Origin: Phycisphaerales bacterium
GTDB lineage: Bacteria; Planctomycetota; Phycisphaerae; UBA1845; Fen-1342
NCBI GenBank assembly: GCA_022839625.1
Contig: JALHJL010000007.1
Span: 44,737-108,736 of the forward strand
Length of the DNA: 64,000 bases
Direction of reading: 5' to 3'
The position numbers and the translations under genes are program-made. The notes under the pieces are model-generated. The model searched no databases and had not been told where the DNA came from. It saw only the letters and a program-made list of their open reading frames with translations. This document shows, in pieces, positions 42,372 through 51,381 of this stretch (position 1 is the first letter of the stretch; every line of letters starts with the position of its first letter).

Positions 42372-42902
42372 ATGCGTACCGTGTACGGCAAGACCGCCGT
42401 CAATGCGATCGAAGTGATTCTCGCCCTGCTGATCCTCGGGCTGGTGGCCCTGCTGGCCGTGCCGCGCTTGAGCCCCGCGGCCCCCCCGCCCGATGAAGGA
42501 GCACTGCTGCGCGAGCGCTTGCGGCTCCTCCGCGTGGCGATCGAGCGTTACTACCAGGATCATGGTGCCCACCCCGGGCAACACGGCGACGGCCGCAACC
42601 CCGCCCGCTCGGAGGCCGCCTTCGTCTCGCAACTCACGCAGTTCTCGGACGAGGTCGGGCGCGTCGCGATTTCCGGTGACGCCGTCCACTGCTTCGGACC
42701 CTACTTGCGCGACGGGATCCCCGCGTGTCCCATCGCTCCCCGCCTCGGATTGTGCGGCGTCCACGTGATCGGCGGCGCGGGCGCACCGGCCTTCACGGAA
42801 GAGGCTGCGCACGCCGGCTGGGTCTACAACTGCGACACCGGGCAGATTGCACCCAATTCGCACGCCACGGACCAGGCCGGGAAATCGCTCAGCCAGTACT
42901 GA
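42372..42902 (+). CDS. Pseudopilin-like protein, non-canonical prepilin site
   Basis: A 176-residue type II secretion pseudopilin-like protein. The N-terminal helix AVNAIEVILALLILGLVALL has the invariant Glu at position +5 relative to a possible cleavage site but lacks the usual Gly-Phe. The rest (ERLRLLRVAIERYYQDHGAH, four Cys, ANAGWVYN-type ending AHAGWVYNCDTGQIAPNS) matches planctomycete GspG-like proteins. ATG 42372. It follows the HD-GYP gene by 45 nt and may be cotranscribed. Whether it is processed by prepilin peptidase is uncertain. Confidence 0.75.
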   Translation: MRTVYGKTAVNAIEVILALLILGLVALLAVPRLSPAAPPPDEGALLRERLRLLRVAIERYYQDHGAHPGQHGDGRNPARSEAAFVSQLTQFSDEVGRVAISGDAVHCFGPYLRDGIPACPIAPRLGLCGVHVIGGAGAPAFTEEAAHAGWVYNCDTGQIAPNSHATDQAGKSLSQY

Positions 42903-43162
42903 CCGCGCCCACCGACCCGCCTCCTTACCCCCGATTAACCCTTGGCGGCCTCGCACGCAGTCTCTCGCGGTTTCTGACGCCTGGCGCGCACGCCGTGCGG
43001 CGCGACCTTGGTAGGCCGCTCCCCGAACCATAAAATGCAGGGCTGTCGGCTGCCGCCGACCAACTGGGCGGGGCCGGCGGCGGCCGTTGCGCGGGCGTCG
43101 TCAAACGCGCGGCGGGACGCGGCGCGGTGCGAAGCAGCACCTTTGCCGTGCCCGGATACAAA
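42903..43162. other. Intergenic region before the minisatellite
   Basis: About 260 nt of GC-rich sequence. Nothing recognised; open frames here run on into the 28-bp array and are probably not genes. Confidence 0.35.
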
Positions 43163-43740
43163 GCAGAGCTTCGCACTACTGGAACGTAAGGCAGAGCTTC
43201 GCAGTACTGGAACGCAAAGCAGAGCTTTGCACTACTGGAACGCAAAGCAGAGCTTTGCAGTACTGGAACGCAAAGCAGAGCCTCGCAGTACTGGAACGCA
43301 AAGCAGAGCTTCGCACTACTGGAACGTAAGGCAGAGCTTTGCACTACTGGAACGCAAAGCAGAGCTTTGCACTACTGGAACGTAAGGCAGAGCTTCGCAG
43401 TACTGGAACGCAAAGCAGAGCTTTGCACTACTGGAACGTAAAGCAGAGCTTTGCACTACTGGAACGTAAAGCAGAGCTTTGCACTACTGGAACGTAAAGC
43501 AGAGCCTCGCAGTACTGGAACGCAAAGCAGAGCTTCGCAGTACTGGAACGTAAGGCAGAGCTTCGCAGTACTGGAACGCAAAGCAGAGCTTCGCACTACT
43601 GGAACGTAAGGCAGAGCTTTGCACTACTGGAACGCAAAGCAGAGCCTCGCAGTACTGGAACGTAAAGCAGAGCTTCGCAGTACTGGAACGTAAGGCAGAG
43701 CCTCGCAGCACTGGAACGCAAAGCAGAGCTTTGCACTACT
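43163..43740. repeat. 28-bp minisatellite, about 20.6 units
   Basis: Twenty complete 28-bp units (43163-43722) and a partial last one, with no insertions or deletions. The consensus is GCAGAGCTTTGC then ACTACTGGAACGCAAA. Four small sets of positions vary between units: TTC/TTT/CTC after GAGC, C or G in CACTAC/CAGTAC, T or C in GTAA/GCAA, and G or A before the last base. GCAAAG-CAGAG-CTTTGC can form a 6-bp hairpin across unit joins. Because 28 is not divisible by three, reading frames through it are shifted repeats and are likely spurious. There are no spacers, so it is not a CRISPR array. Confidence 0.9.
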
Positions 43741-43773
43741 CGAAGAGTCGGGACTGGATTGCTGAGAACAAAC

Positions 43774-45003
43774 ATGAGCACGACGAATCCTCTCGCCGCC
43801 TCGGCCGAAGCCGGCCGCCGCGGCCCGGACGTACGCTCCGATTGCTGGGTCAGGATCACGCCGACCTCCTCCGGCGGCATCGCAATCAAGCTGTTGACCA
43901 AGGTCGAGGTCATGTACGGGGAGGCGATCCGCCGCCTGACGCGGGATGTGCTTAATTCGCTCGGCCTGCCGAACGCGACCGTGGAGATCGAGGACGGCGG
44001 CGCGTTGCCGTTCGTGCAGATGGCCCGGCTGGAGGCCGCCGTCCGCCGGCTACACCCCAATGGCACCGCGTCGGTTTCCGCGGTGCCGGAATATCTGCCC
44101 GAGTTCATCGCCGGCGCGCAAGGCGCGACCGAGCGTGACCGGTTCCGGCGCTCGCGGCTGTACCTGCCCGGCAACGAGCCCAAGTTCATGTTGAACGCGG
44201 GCCTGCATGAGCCGGACGGGGTGATCCTGGACCTGGAGGACAGTGTCGCGCCGCCGGTGAAGGACGAGGCCCGCCTGATGGTGCGCAACGCCCTGCGCGC
44301 GATCGATTTCAAGGGGGCGGAACGCATGGTCCGCATCAACCAGGGCGAGCGCGGGCTCGTCGATCTCGATTTCATCGTGCCGCACAATTTGCACGTCGTC
44401 CTCATCCCGAAAGTCGAGGACCCGCAGCAGGTGCGGGAGGTGGATGCCCGCATCGCCGCGATACTGCGCGACCGGCAGATCGACCGGCCGGTGTACTTGA
44501 TGCCGATCGTCGAGAGTGCGCTGGGGGCGATCAAGGCGTACGAAATCGCCACTGCATCGAAGAACATCTGCGCGCTGACGATCGGGCTGGAGGACTACAC
44601 CGCCGACATCGGCACGCAGCGCACCAATGAAGGGCGCGAGAGCTTCTGGGCACGCTGCCAGGTGGTCAACGCGGCCCGGGCCGCCGGCGTGCAGCCGATC
44701 GACACCGTGTTCTCCGACGTCGCGGACATGGAGGGCCTGAAAGCGAGCGTGCTGGAAGCCAAGTCGCTCGGCTTCGACGGCAAGGGCTGCATTCACCCGC
44801 GGCAGATTCGGCCGATCCACGAAGCCTTCGCCCCGTCGCCGGCCGAGCTGGAGAAGGCCCAGAAGATCGTTGCGGCGTTCCAGGAAGCAGACGCCAAGGG
44901 CCTCGGCGTTGTGTCGTTGGGCAGCAAGATGATCGACCCGCCGGTGGTCAAGCGGGCGCTGCGGACCGTGAAACTGGCGGAAGCACTGGGGATGCTGAAG
45001 TAG
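43774..45003 (+). CDS. Fused citrate lyase acyl carrier (CitD) and CitE-like aldolase
   Basis: A 409-residue fusion. Residues about 20-105 (SDCWVRITPTSSGGIAIKLL, VEVMYGEAIRRLTRDVLNSL, EDGGALPFVQMARLEAAVRR) resemble CitD, the gamma subunit that carries the prosthetic group in citrate lyase; the Ser-Asp near the start fits the attachment site. Residues about 110-405 are a HpcH/HpaI-type CitE aldolase (RSRLYLPGNEPKFMLNA, DLEDSVAPPVKDEAR, LTIGLEDYTADIG, GCIHPRQIRPIHEAF). No CitF, CitC or CitX gene is near, so cleavage of a CoA thioester such as malyl- or citramalyl-CoA is also possible. ATG 43774 begins just after the minisatellite. Confidence 0.8.
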   Translation: MSTTNPLAASAEAGRRGPDVRSDCWVRITPTSSGGIAIKLLTKVEVMYGEAIRRLTRDVLNSLGLPNATVEIEDGGALPFVQMARLEAAVRRLHPNGTASVSAVPEYLPEFIAGAQGATERDRFRRSRLYLPGNEPKFMLNAGLHEPDGVILDLEDSVAPPVKDEARLMVRNALRAIDFKGAERMVRINQGERGLVDLDFIVPHNLHVVLIPKVEDPQQVREVDARIAAILRDRQIDRPVYLMPIVESALGAIKAYEIATASKNICALTIGLEDYTADIGTQRTNEGRESFWARCQVVNAARAAGVQPIDTVFSDVADMEGLKASVLEAKSLGFDGKGCIHPRQIRPIHEAFAPSPAELEKAQKIVAAFQEADAKGLGVVSLGSKMIDPPVVKRALRTVKLAEALGMLK

Positions 45004-45102
45004 ACGGCGCCGCCGCCGGTCGTTCGCAGCGCGGTTTGCGGCTTTCGACTGGCGCACGGCTCCGCTATGCTGCCCCGCGGACCGAGCGAAAGGAGTTCCA
45101 TC

Positions 45103-46320
45103 ATGTCGTCGCGGCTCCGTCTGCGCTGCATCGCTGGCATGTTCGTCGTGGGGCTGCTGGTACGCCCGGCAAGCGCGGAGGACTGGCCGCACTGGCGCGG
45201 GCCGAACTACGACGGCAAGAGCACCGAAAAGGGCTTTGAGCCGCAGTGGGACAAGACGCCGCCCAAGCTGTGGGAACATGCGATCGGCCCCGCCTTCAGC
45301 GGTCTGACCTGCGTCGGCGGCTGGGTCTACACCTGCGGCACCGCGGATAAGCACCAGATGCTCTTCTGCCTGAACGCCGACACCGGCGACATCCGCTGGC
45401 GGGTCCCGATCGAGAAGGAATACCGTGAGCGGCAGGGCGGCGACGGGACGCGCGCGACGCCGACGTTCGACGACGGCCGCATCTACGTGCTCGGGGCGCA
45501 GGGCCGGTTGCTCTGCTGTGACGCCGAGACCGGCAAGGACCTGTGGGACCGGCGGTTCGACGGCAAGCCGCAGTGGGGCTACAGCGGCTCGGTCCTGATC
45601 GAGGGCGATCTGGCCGTCGTCGCCGCCGGCGATGAGCACGGGGCGCTGGTGGCGCTGAACAAGAAGACCGGCGAAATCGTGTGGCAGACGGCGTCGATCC
45701 CGGTCGGCTACTCGACTCCCTACCCGTTTACCTTCGACGGGCAGCGCCTCATCGTCGGCATGATGGCGAAGGAAGTGCTCATCGTGGACGCCAGCACGGG
45801 CGGCGAGCTGTGCCGGATTCCCTGGACGACGGACTGGGACGTCAACGCGGCCACGCCGATCTTCCACGACGGGAAACTGTTCCTGACGTCCGGGTACAAG
45901 ACCGGGTCCGCCGTTTTTGAGCTTGCCCGCGCGGGCAACAAGCTAAGCGCCAGGAACTTGTGGGGTGACGAGCCGAGCCGGGTCATACTGGGCAAGTTTC
46001 AGACGCCGGTACTGGCCGACGGCCACCTGTACGTCAGTGACGAGAAGGGGCTGAAGTGTGTCGAGTTTGCGACCGGCCAGGAGCGCTGGAGCCAGCGCGG
46101 CATCTCGAACGGCACGGTCATCTGGGCCGACGGGCATCTGCTGGTCTTCACCGAAGAGGGCGAATTGCAGATCGGGAAGGCCTCGCCCGATGAGTTCAAG
46201 CCGCTCACCAAGGCCGAGCTGCTGAGCGGGCGCTGCTGGACGGTGCCGACCTTGTACAAGGGGCGCCTGTACGTTCGCAATCTCAAGCAGGCCGCGTGCT
46301 ACGACCTGACGTGCAGGTAG
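45103..46320 (+). CDS. Secreted PQQ-like beta-propeller protein
   Basis: A 405-residue exported protein with a signal peptide (CIAGMFVVGLLVRPASA) followed by WPHWRGPNYDGKS, the usual opening of planctomycete PQQ-like propellers. Repeated blades contain motifs of the form ADTGDIRWRV, AETGKDLWD, KKTGEIVWQ, FATGQERWS. No quinoprotein dehydrogenase catalytic residues or disulfide ring were seen, so it is probably a binding or assembly scaffold rather than a dehydrogenase. GGAG at 45092 region precedes ATG 45103. It lies 99 nt after the CitD-CitE gene. Confidence 0.85.
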   Translation: MSSRLRLRCIAGMFVVGLLVRPASAEDWPHWRGPNYDGKSTEKGFEPQWDKTPPKLWEHAIGPAFSGLTCVGGWVYTCGTADKHQMLFCLNADTGDIRWRVPIEKEYRERQGGDGTRATPTFDDGRIYVLGAQGRLLCCDAETGKDLWDRRFDGKPQWGYSGSVLIEGDLAVVAAGDEHGALVALNKKTGEIVWQTASIPVGYSTPYPFTFDGQRLIVGMMAKEVLIVDASTGGELCRIPWTTDWDVNAATPIFHDGKLFLTSGYKTGSAVFELARAGNKLSARNLWGDEPSRVILGKFQTPVLADGHLYVSDEKGLKCVEFATGQERWSQRGISNGTVIWADGHLLVFTEEGELQIGKASPDEFKPLTKAELLSGRCWTVPTLYKGRLYVRNLKQAACYDLTCR

Positions 46321-46391
46321 GGCAGGTGAAGCGTAGCAAGTAGGGCAGGTGAGGCGTAGCGCAACCTGCCAAGATACTGCACCTGCCCTAC
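46317..46391. terminator. Repeat-derived hairpin between converging genes
   Basis: GTAGGGCAGGTG occurs twice in direct repeat (46317-46328 and 46340-46351), each followed by A(A/G)GCGTAGC, and its complement CACCTGCCCTAC lies at 46380-46391. Either copy can pair with it. It overlaps the stop codons of both converging genes and could act as a bidirectional terminator. Confidence 0.5.
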
Positions 46392-47710
46392 AGCGTGAAC
46401 GTGAAATCCTCGATCAGCGCACCCGGCACCCGGCCGCTGCGCACCGAACGGCCGTAGTACGTGTCGGGATCGAGAATCAGTTCGCGCTCCGCCGTCAATG
46501 CTACCAGGTTCTCGCCCAGCGCCCGGTACAGCGTCTCGTCGAACCGCATCACGTTGAGCGGCCCTTGCACCTGGCCGTGCTGCACCCAGAAGGTTGCGAA
46601 GCGCGTCATCCCCGTCGTGCGGCACGCGTTGCGGTCGGAGTAATTCAGATACCAGAGGTTGCTGACGTACACGCCGGTGTCGAGCCGCCGCAGCGCTTCG
46701 TCGGCCGGCAACGGCCCGGCCGCGACCTCCATCGACTCGGGTGTCTCCTGCGCGGACGCTCCGTTCGTGGAGACGCCGTACTCCTGGGCCGAACGCGGCG
46801 ACACGAGGCAGTCGGCGTAGCGGCCGGCTGCAATCAGGGGCACCTGGTCGGGCCGCAAAAAGCCCGCCTCCTGGAAGTTCGGCGCCACCCCGTCGCGCGT
46901 GTTTTCCAACAGGCTCAGGGCCGGGTGCAAGCGTACTCCGCCCTCAATCATTTGCAGCAGCGGCGTGCGCTTCGTGCGATGGGCCTTCAGCCCGAACGCT
47001 TCGGAGCTCAGGAGATTCACCAGGTCGTGCAGCGCGACCGGCGACAGGTAGACGCGGTAGCGGCCGGGGCGGATGGTCTGCGCCGGCTGCCGCAGCGCAT
47101 CGAGCTGCTCGCCCGCCCACGACACCTTGCGGGCGAACGCCCGCGAGTCCCAGTCAAAGCCGGCGTACGCCGTCTTCACTGCTTTGTCCGCGGCATGATA
47201 GAAGCTCCAGTCGAAGTTGAAGCTGTAGGTGCTGAACCAATTACGTTGGCCAAGCGAGTTCGCGAATCCCCGGTGAACCCCGCCGGCCGCGTAGATGCCG
47301 ACCAGGTCGCGTCCGCGCCCGACCTGCTGAATCTCCGCGACTGCGGCCTTCCCGTCGGGCAGGCGGTTCTCGCCACGCCGCTCCGTCGAGTGCACGGCCG
47401 TCGAATACAGCAGATACGGGTCCTCGGGCAGCGTGCCGTACCGGTCGCGCAGCTCCGCCACCAGGGTGGCCAGTCGTGCTGGATCCGTCTCGGCGTCGCC
47501 GCTGATCGAGACACTGCCACCGGCGTGACGCCGGCCGCAGATCAGATCCACGGCCAGCTCATGCTGCGTGACGTGTCCGGCCTGGCGAATCTCGTTGTGG
47601 TTGAACCGTACGAAGTCGGAATCTTCGGAAGACAGGACGGCGGTGTACGCTTCGCCGCCGTGCAACCCGGCCGTCAGGCAGTCCGCCAGATGGTGGAAGT
47701 AATCCCGCAT
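46388..47710 (-). CDS. pmbA: TldD/PmbA-family protein, PmbA-like subunit
   Basis: A 440-residue partner of the TldD/TldE (PmbA) metalloprotease, which matures peptides such as microcins and degrades unfolded peptides. It has the family fold (EDSDFVRFNHNEIRQAGHV near the start; GRYRVYLSPVALHDLVNLLS; VSNLWYLNYSDRNACRTTGM near the end) but lacks the zinc motif HExxxH, which the TldD partner carries. ATG 47710 overlaps the TldD stop codon by one base (TGATG), so the two are translated together. Cytosolic. Confidence 0.88.
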   Translation of the reverse strand: MRDYFHHLADCLTAGLHGGEAYTAVLSSEDSDFVRFNHNEIRQAGHVTQHELAVDLICGRRHAGGSVSISGDAETDPARLATLVAELRDRYGTLPEDPYLLYSTAVHSTERRGENRLPDGKAAVAEIQQVGRGRDLVGIYAAGGVHRGFANSLGQRNWFSTYSFNFDWSFYHAADKAVKTAYAGFDWDSRAFARKVSWAGEQLDALRQPAQTIRPGRYRVYLSPVALHDLVNLLSSEAFGLKAHRTKRTPLLQMIEGGVRLHPALSLLENTRDGVAPNFQEAGFLRPDQVPLIAAGRYADCLVSPRSAQEYGVSTNGASAQETPESMEVAAGPLPADEALRRLDTGVYVSNLWYLNYSDRNACRTTGMTRFATFWVQHGQVQGPLNVMRFDETLYRALGENLVALTAERELILDPDTYYGRSVRSGRVPGALIEDFTFTL

Positions 47711-49149
47711 CACGCCGCGCCTCCGAAGACCTCCACGTTGGAAAAGACGCACGCCGGCGACGCATGCCCGACGCGGACCAGTTGGTTCGGCTCGCCCTTG
47801 CCGCACCACGGCGTGCCGCATACGCCGACGGTGTCGCGGCTGCCGACCATCTTCAGGCTGCGCCAGAACGTGGCCGAAATCCCGCGGTAGTTGGGATTCT
47901 TCACCACCGGCCCCAGCTTGCCGTGCTCGATCAGCCGGCCGTACTCGCAGCCGAACTGGAACTTGTTGCGCGAGTCGTCGATCGACCAGGAGTTGTTGGT
48001 CTCCATGTACACGCCGCGGTCGATGGCCGCGACCATCTCCGCCCGCGAGGAGGTGCCGGGCTCGAGGTTGAGGTTGGCCATGCGGTCGATCGGCGGACGG
48101 TTCCAACTGCTGGCCCGCGCGTTGGCGACGCCCGGCAGCCCCGCCCGGCTCTGCGAGGTGGCTGAGCCCAGCGGCCGCAGCAGGATGCCCGCCTGGATGA
48201 TGTACTCCCGGCGGGCGGGTTGGCCCTCATCGTCAAACGCGTAGCTCGCGAGCTGCTCCGGCCGCGTCGGGTCGAACGTGATGTTCAGCAGTTCCGAGCC
48301 GTAGCGGTACGTGCCGAACATGTCCGGCGTGACGAAGCTCGTGCCGGCATAGTTCCGCTCGTCGCCAAGAATGCGGTCCAGTTCCAGCGGATGGCCGATG
48401 GATTCGTGAATCTGGAGGATCATCTGGTCGGCGGCCAGGAGCACGTCCTGCACGCCGGTCGGACAGTTGGGAGCCGACAAGAGCTCGAGCGCCTGGGCGG
48501 CGAGTTGCGGTGCGGCCTGGTAGAAGCCAACGTCGTCGAGGATTTCGAGCCCGCCCTGGCGCGCGTAGCCGTGCCCGCCGAGCGTCCGCGTCTGGGTTTC
48601 CGGCCCCTCGTTCGCGCTGACCTGCATCCCCGGCAGCAGCCAGTGGATCATCTGGTGCACGCGGCCGCCGTCGGTGGTCAGCAACAGAGTCTCCACCTTG
48701 TTGTGCCAGAGCGACGCCATCCAGTCGACGACGCGGTCATCGGTCTTGAGCCGCCTGCACTCGGCCCGCAGCAGGTCCACCTTCTGGGCCAGCGATAGCG
48801 ACGACCAGGGCCGCTTCACAGGCGTGCGGTACTCGCCGCGCGGGGGCGGCGCCTGGGGGACTTTCGCGTAATCCACGACTTGTCGCCCGGTCGGCCGGTG
48901 GGCCCAGTCGAGCGCCTGCTGGACGGCACGTCGCAGGCCGGCTGCCGTCAAATCGGACGTGGCGGCGTAGCCCAGCCGGCCGTCGTCGCGGACCGTGATC
49001 ATCGCACCGCAGCTTTCGGCACCAACCGCCGGCTGGACGACATCCTGCCGCACGTGGATCTGCTCGCTGCGTTCCCGTACGTAGCGCAGCGAGCAGAAAT
49101 CCGCGCGCGGCGCAACCTCCGCGAAGCGCCGCTCAACCTGGTCCACCAC
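47710..49149 (-). CDS. tldD: TldD-like zinc metalloprotease subunit
   Basis: Catalytic half of the TldD/PmbA heterodimer. The 479-residue protein contains the zinc motif HESIGHPLELD (HExxxH) near the middle and the C-terminal Cys segment GTPWCGKGEPNQLVRVGHAS. The dimer threads unfolded peptides through a narrow tunnel. GTG start at 49149 has GGAG seven nucleotides upstream; GTG 49146 is a less likely alternative. No substrate gene, such as a small peptide cluster, is adjacent, so a general peptidase role is likely. Confidence 0.9.
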   Translation of the reverse strand: MVDQVERRFAEVAPRADFCSLRYVRERSEQIHVRQDVVQPAVGAESCGAMITVRDDGRLGYAATSDLTAAGLRRAVQQALDWAHRPTGRQVVDYAKVPQAPPPRGEYRTPVKRPWSSLSLAQKVDLLRAECRRLKTDDRVVDWMASLWHNKVETLLLTTDGGRVHQMIHWLLPGMQVSANEGPETQTRTLGGHGYARQGGLEILDDVGFYQAAPQLAAQALELLSAPNCPTGVQDVLLAADQMILQIHESIGHPLELDRILGDERNYAGTSFVTPDMFGTYRYGSELLNITFDPTRPEQLASYAFDDEGQPARREYIIQAGILLRPLGSATSQSRAGLPGVANARASSWNRPPIDRMANLNLEPGTSSRAEMVAAIDRGVYMETNNSWSIDDSRNKFQFGCEYGRLIEHGKLGPVVKNPNYRGISATFWRSLKMVGSRDTVGVCGTPWCGKGEPNQLVRVGHASPACVFSNVEVFGGAA

Positions 49150-49255
49150 GAGTGTTCTCCGTTCCCGAGCCGTTGGGCTGCGTTGGCGCGCGGATCATAG
49201 GCTTGATCCCCCCGCGCGGGCAAACCGGCGCTGGCCGGCCGCTGCCCAGCGCGGC

Positions 49256-50263
49256 CTATCCGCCACCGCTGCCCAGGGCGGCCACGGCTTCCGCCACCAC
49301 TCGCCCCACGACCTCATCCCACGTGCCCGGCGGACGAGCGCCGGCCGCCCGCACGTGCCCGCCGCCGCCGAAGCGACGCGCCAGCGCCGCCACGTCCAGC
49401 ACGCTCTTGCTGCGGAGGTTGACACGCACCTGGCCGTCGGGCTCTTCGGTAAACAGGATCGTGGCCTCCAGACCGGCGAGCCGGCCGGCCTCGTTGACCA
49501 GGTCCTCGGTCAGCGCGCGGTCGGCGCCGGTTGTCTCGTAGTCGGCGTTCCGCAGCGCCAGCACCGCGAGCCGCCCACCGGCGTGCAGCTCCAGCGCCGC
49601 GAGCATCCGGGCGATGAGCCGCAGCTTGGCCGGCGGGTCCTGTTCGTAGATGGCCCGGTAGATCGTGTGCGCCGGAGCGCCGGCCGCGACCAGCTCGGCC
49701 GCCATCTGCAACATGCGGGCGTCCGTGTTCGAGAAGCGGAACCAGCCGCAGTCGGTCGCGAGTCCCGTCAGCAGCGCCGTCGCGACGGGTGGGCGGAAGG
49801 GCAGGCCCACCGCCTTCATCCATTCGCCGATCAACAGGCAGACCGCGCCGGCGCTCTCGTCGCACACGCACAGGTCGCCGGGGCGCTGGGCCAGGGGATC
49901 GCGCGTCGCGTGATGGTCCAGGACGAGCGTGCGCGGGGCGTGCGGCAGGTACGCCGCGAGCGGCTCCAGTTGCGACAGCGCGCACGTATCGAGGATCACC
50001 AACGCATCGCATTCGGCCGTCAGCCGGGGCCCGTCCTCGTCCCACGGGTGCCAGTTCGTCATGTCGGCGAGCAGCGCGTAGCGCGGCGGGAACGGCTCGA
50101 ACAGCGCGGGGCGCGGGTCGCGATCCAGGCTACGCAGTACCTGGGTCAGGGCCGCCAAGGCGCCGAGCGCGTCGCCATCGGGGCGGCGATGCGACACGAG
50201 CAGCGGTCGCCGGCAGCCCTCCAGCCAGGTCCGCACGTTGTGATATTCTCGCGGGTTGACCAT
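49256..50263 (-). CDS. nrnA: DHH phosphoesterase, NrnA-like oligoribonuclease/pAp phosphatase
   Basis: A 335-residue DHH/DHHA1 enzyme that degrades short RNAs or pAp. Manganese ligands are in SHRRPDGDALGALAAL, DALVILDTCA, VLDHHATRDP (the DHH motif) and GLATDCGWFRF; the DHHA1 domain ends with RFGGGGHVRAAGARPPG. ATG 50263 begins MVNPREYHNV; the frame extends to 50362 into the divergent gene's upstream region. Divergent from the DUF89 gene, which begins 53 nt away, so they share a short control region. Confidence 0.9.
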   Translation of the reverse strand: MVNPREYHNVRTWLEGCRRPLLVSHRRPDGDALGALAALTQVLRSLDRDPRPALFEPFPPRYALLADMTNWHPWDEDGPRLTAECDALVILDTCALSQLEPLAAYLPHAPRTLVLDHHATRDPLAQRPGDLCVCDESAGAVCLLIGEWMKAVGLPFRPPVATALLTGLATDCGWFRFSNTDARMLQMAAELVAAGAPAHTIYRAIYEQDPPAKLRLIARMLAALELHAGGRLAVLALRNADYETTGADRALTEDLVNEAGRLAGLEATILFTEEPDGQVRVNLRSKSVLDVAALARRFGGGGHVRAAGARPPGTWDEVVGRVVAEAVAALGSGGG

Positions 50264-50316
50264 GATGTCGCAGATTGTAGGCGGCCCACGCCGCGCCGAC
50301 ACCCCGTGGAGAGAGT

Positions 50317-51372
50317 ATGGCGCGTTTGAGCCAACTCGTGGCCCCCGACAACTACCGGGCATGCGATTGGGACCTGCGGGCCGACGCGGCGGGGCGCTCG
50401 TACTGGGTCGAGCTGTTCCGTTGGCATCTGAACGAGGTACTGGTTCCCCTCATTCAGGCCGAGTATGGCCCTGCGCCGGACGTTCTGGCGGGCTTCCGCG
50501 CTGCGTACCTCGCAGCGTTTGAGCGGCTCCACGCATATCCCGAACGGTATGAGCGCGTGGACATCCTGCTGTTCACCGAGCTGCGCCGGCAAGCGTGCCA
50601 GCGCTACGGTTTCCACGACCCGTTTCGCACCGTCAAGCAGCGCGAGAATGAGGCGGCGCTGGCGCTGCTGCCGGACGTGCTCGCCGAGCTGGACGGTGCG
50701 ACGCCCGCGGCGCGCCAGGCGCTGCTCACCGACGGCCTCATGGGGGGCAACATCTTCGACCTTGGCGCGCGGGCGACGGCCCGCGCTGAGCTTGGCGCAG
50801 GCGCGGCCTTTCGCCGGGCACGTGCCGAGTCATCCGGCGGGAGGTGGCTGCGGAATGACGCCGCTGCATTCTGGCAGCGCTGGGCGGATGGCCGCCCCTA
50901 TCGCCACGTTCTGTTTTTCGTGGACAACGCCGGGGGCGACATCGTGTTGGGCTGCCTGCCGCTTGCGCGGTGGATGGTACAGGCCGGTGCGCGGGTGACC
51001 TTGGCAGCCAACACCGGACCGGCCTTGAATGACATCACCGCCGCCGAGCTGGAACCGCTGCTGCAACGCTGTGCCGAACTCGATCCGGCGCTGGCCCGCG
51101 CGGTCGCCGAGGGCCGGCTGTCCGTCGCGGCGAGCGGCGGGGAGCTGCCCCTGTTAGACCTGCGGCAGCTCCCGCACGAACTTGTGTCCGCTACGGCCGA
51201 CGTGGACCTGGTTGTCCTGCACGGCATGGGGCGGGCGGTCGAGAGCAACTGGCACGCGCGCTTCGCCTGTGATGCCGTCTGGACCGCGATCCTCAAGGAC
51301 GAGGCGGTGGCGGCCCGCCACGACGGCCGATTGTTTGACTGTATCTTCCGGCATGCGCCCGGCCCCCGGTGA
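50317..51372 (+). CDS. DUF89 (damage-control phosphatase-like) protein
   Basis: A 351-residue protein of the DUF89/ARMT1 family, metal-dependent phosphatases thought to remove harmful side-products such as sugar phosphates. The hallmark VLFFVDNAGGDIVLGCLPLA (about residues 193-212) contains the DNAG metal-binding Asp-Asn, followed by ANTGPALNDIT. The N-terminal helical domain (WDLRADAAGRSYWVELFRWH) is typical. ATG 50317. It is followed after 9 nt by the thymidine kinase gene, so the two are probably cotranscribed; a link to nucleotide metabolism is possible but not shown. Confidence 0.82.
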   Translation: MARLSQLVAPDNYRACDWDLRADAAGRSYWVELFRWHLNEVLVPLIQAEYGPAPDVLAGFRAAYLAAFERLHAYPERYERVDILLFTELRRQACQRYGFHDPFRTVKQRENEAALALLPDVLAELDGATPAARQALLTDGLMGGNIFDLGARATARAELGAGAAFRRARAESSGGRWLRNDAAAFWQRWADGRPYRHVLFFVDNAGGDIVLGCLPLARWMVQAGARVTLAANTGPALNDITAAELEPLLQRCAELDPALARAVAEGRLSVAASGGELPLLDLRQLPHELVSATADVDLVVLHGMGRAVESNWHARFACDAVWTAILKDEAVAARHDGRLFDCIFRHAPGPR

Positions 51373-51381
51373 AACGTGCAG

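Noticed and set aside
42925..43711. Open reading frames across the 28-bp array on both strands
   Set aside because: They are the same 28-bp unit read in shifted frames and give 28-residue repeats in any frame; no ribosome sites or independent support.
43163..43740. Possible CRISPR array
   Set aside because: Units abut with no spacers; variation is confined to a few positions. It is a tandem minisatellite.
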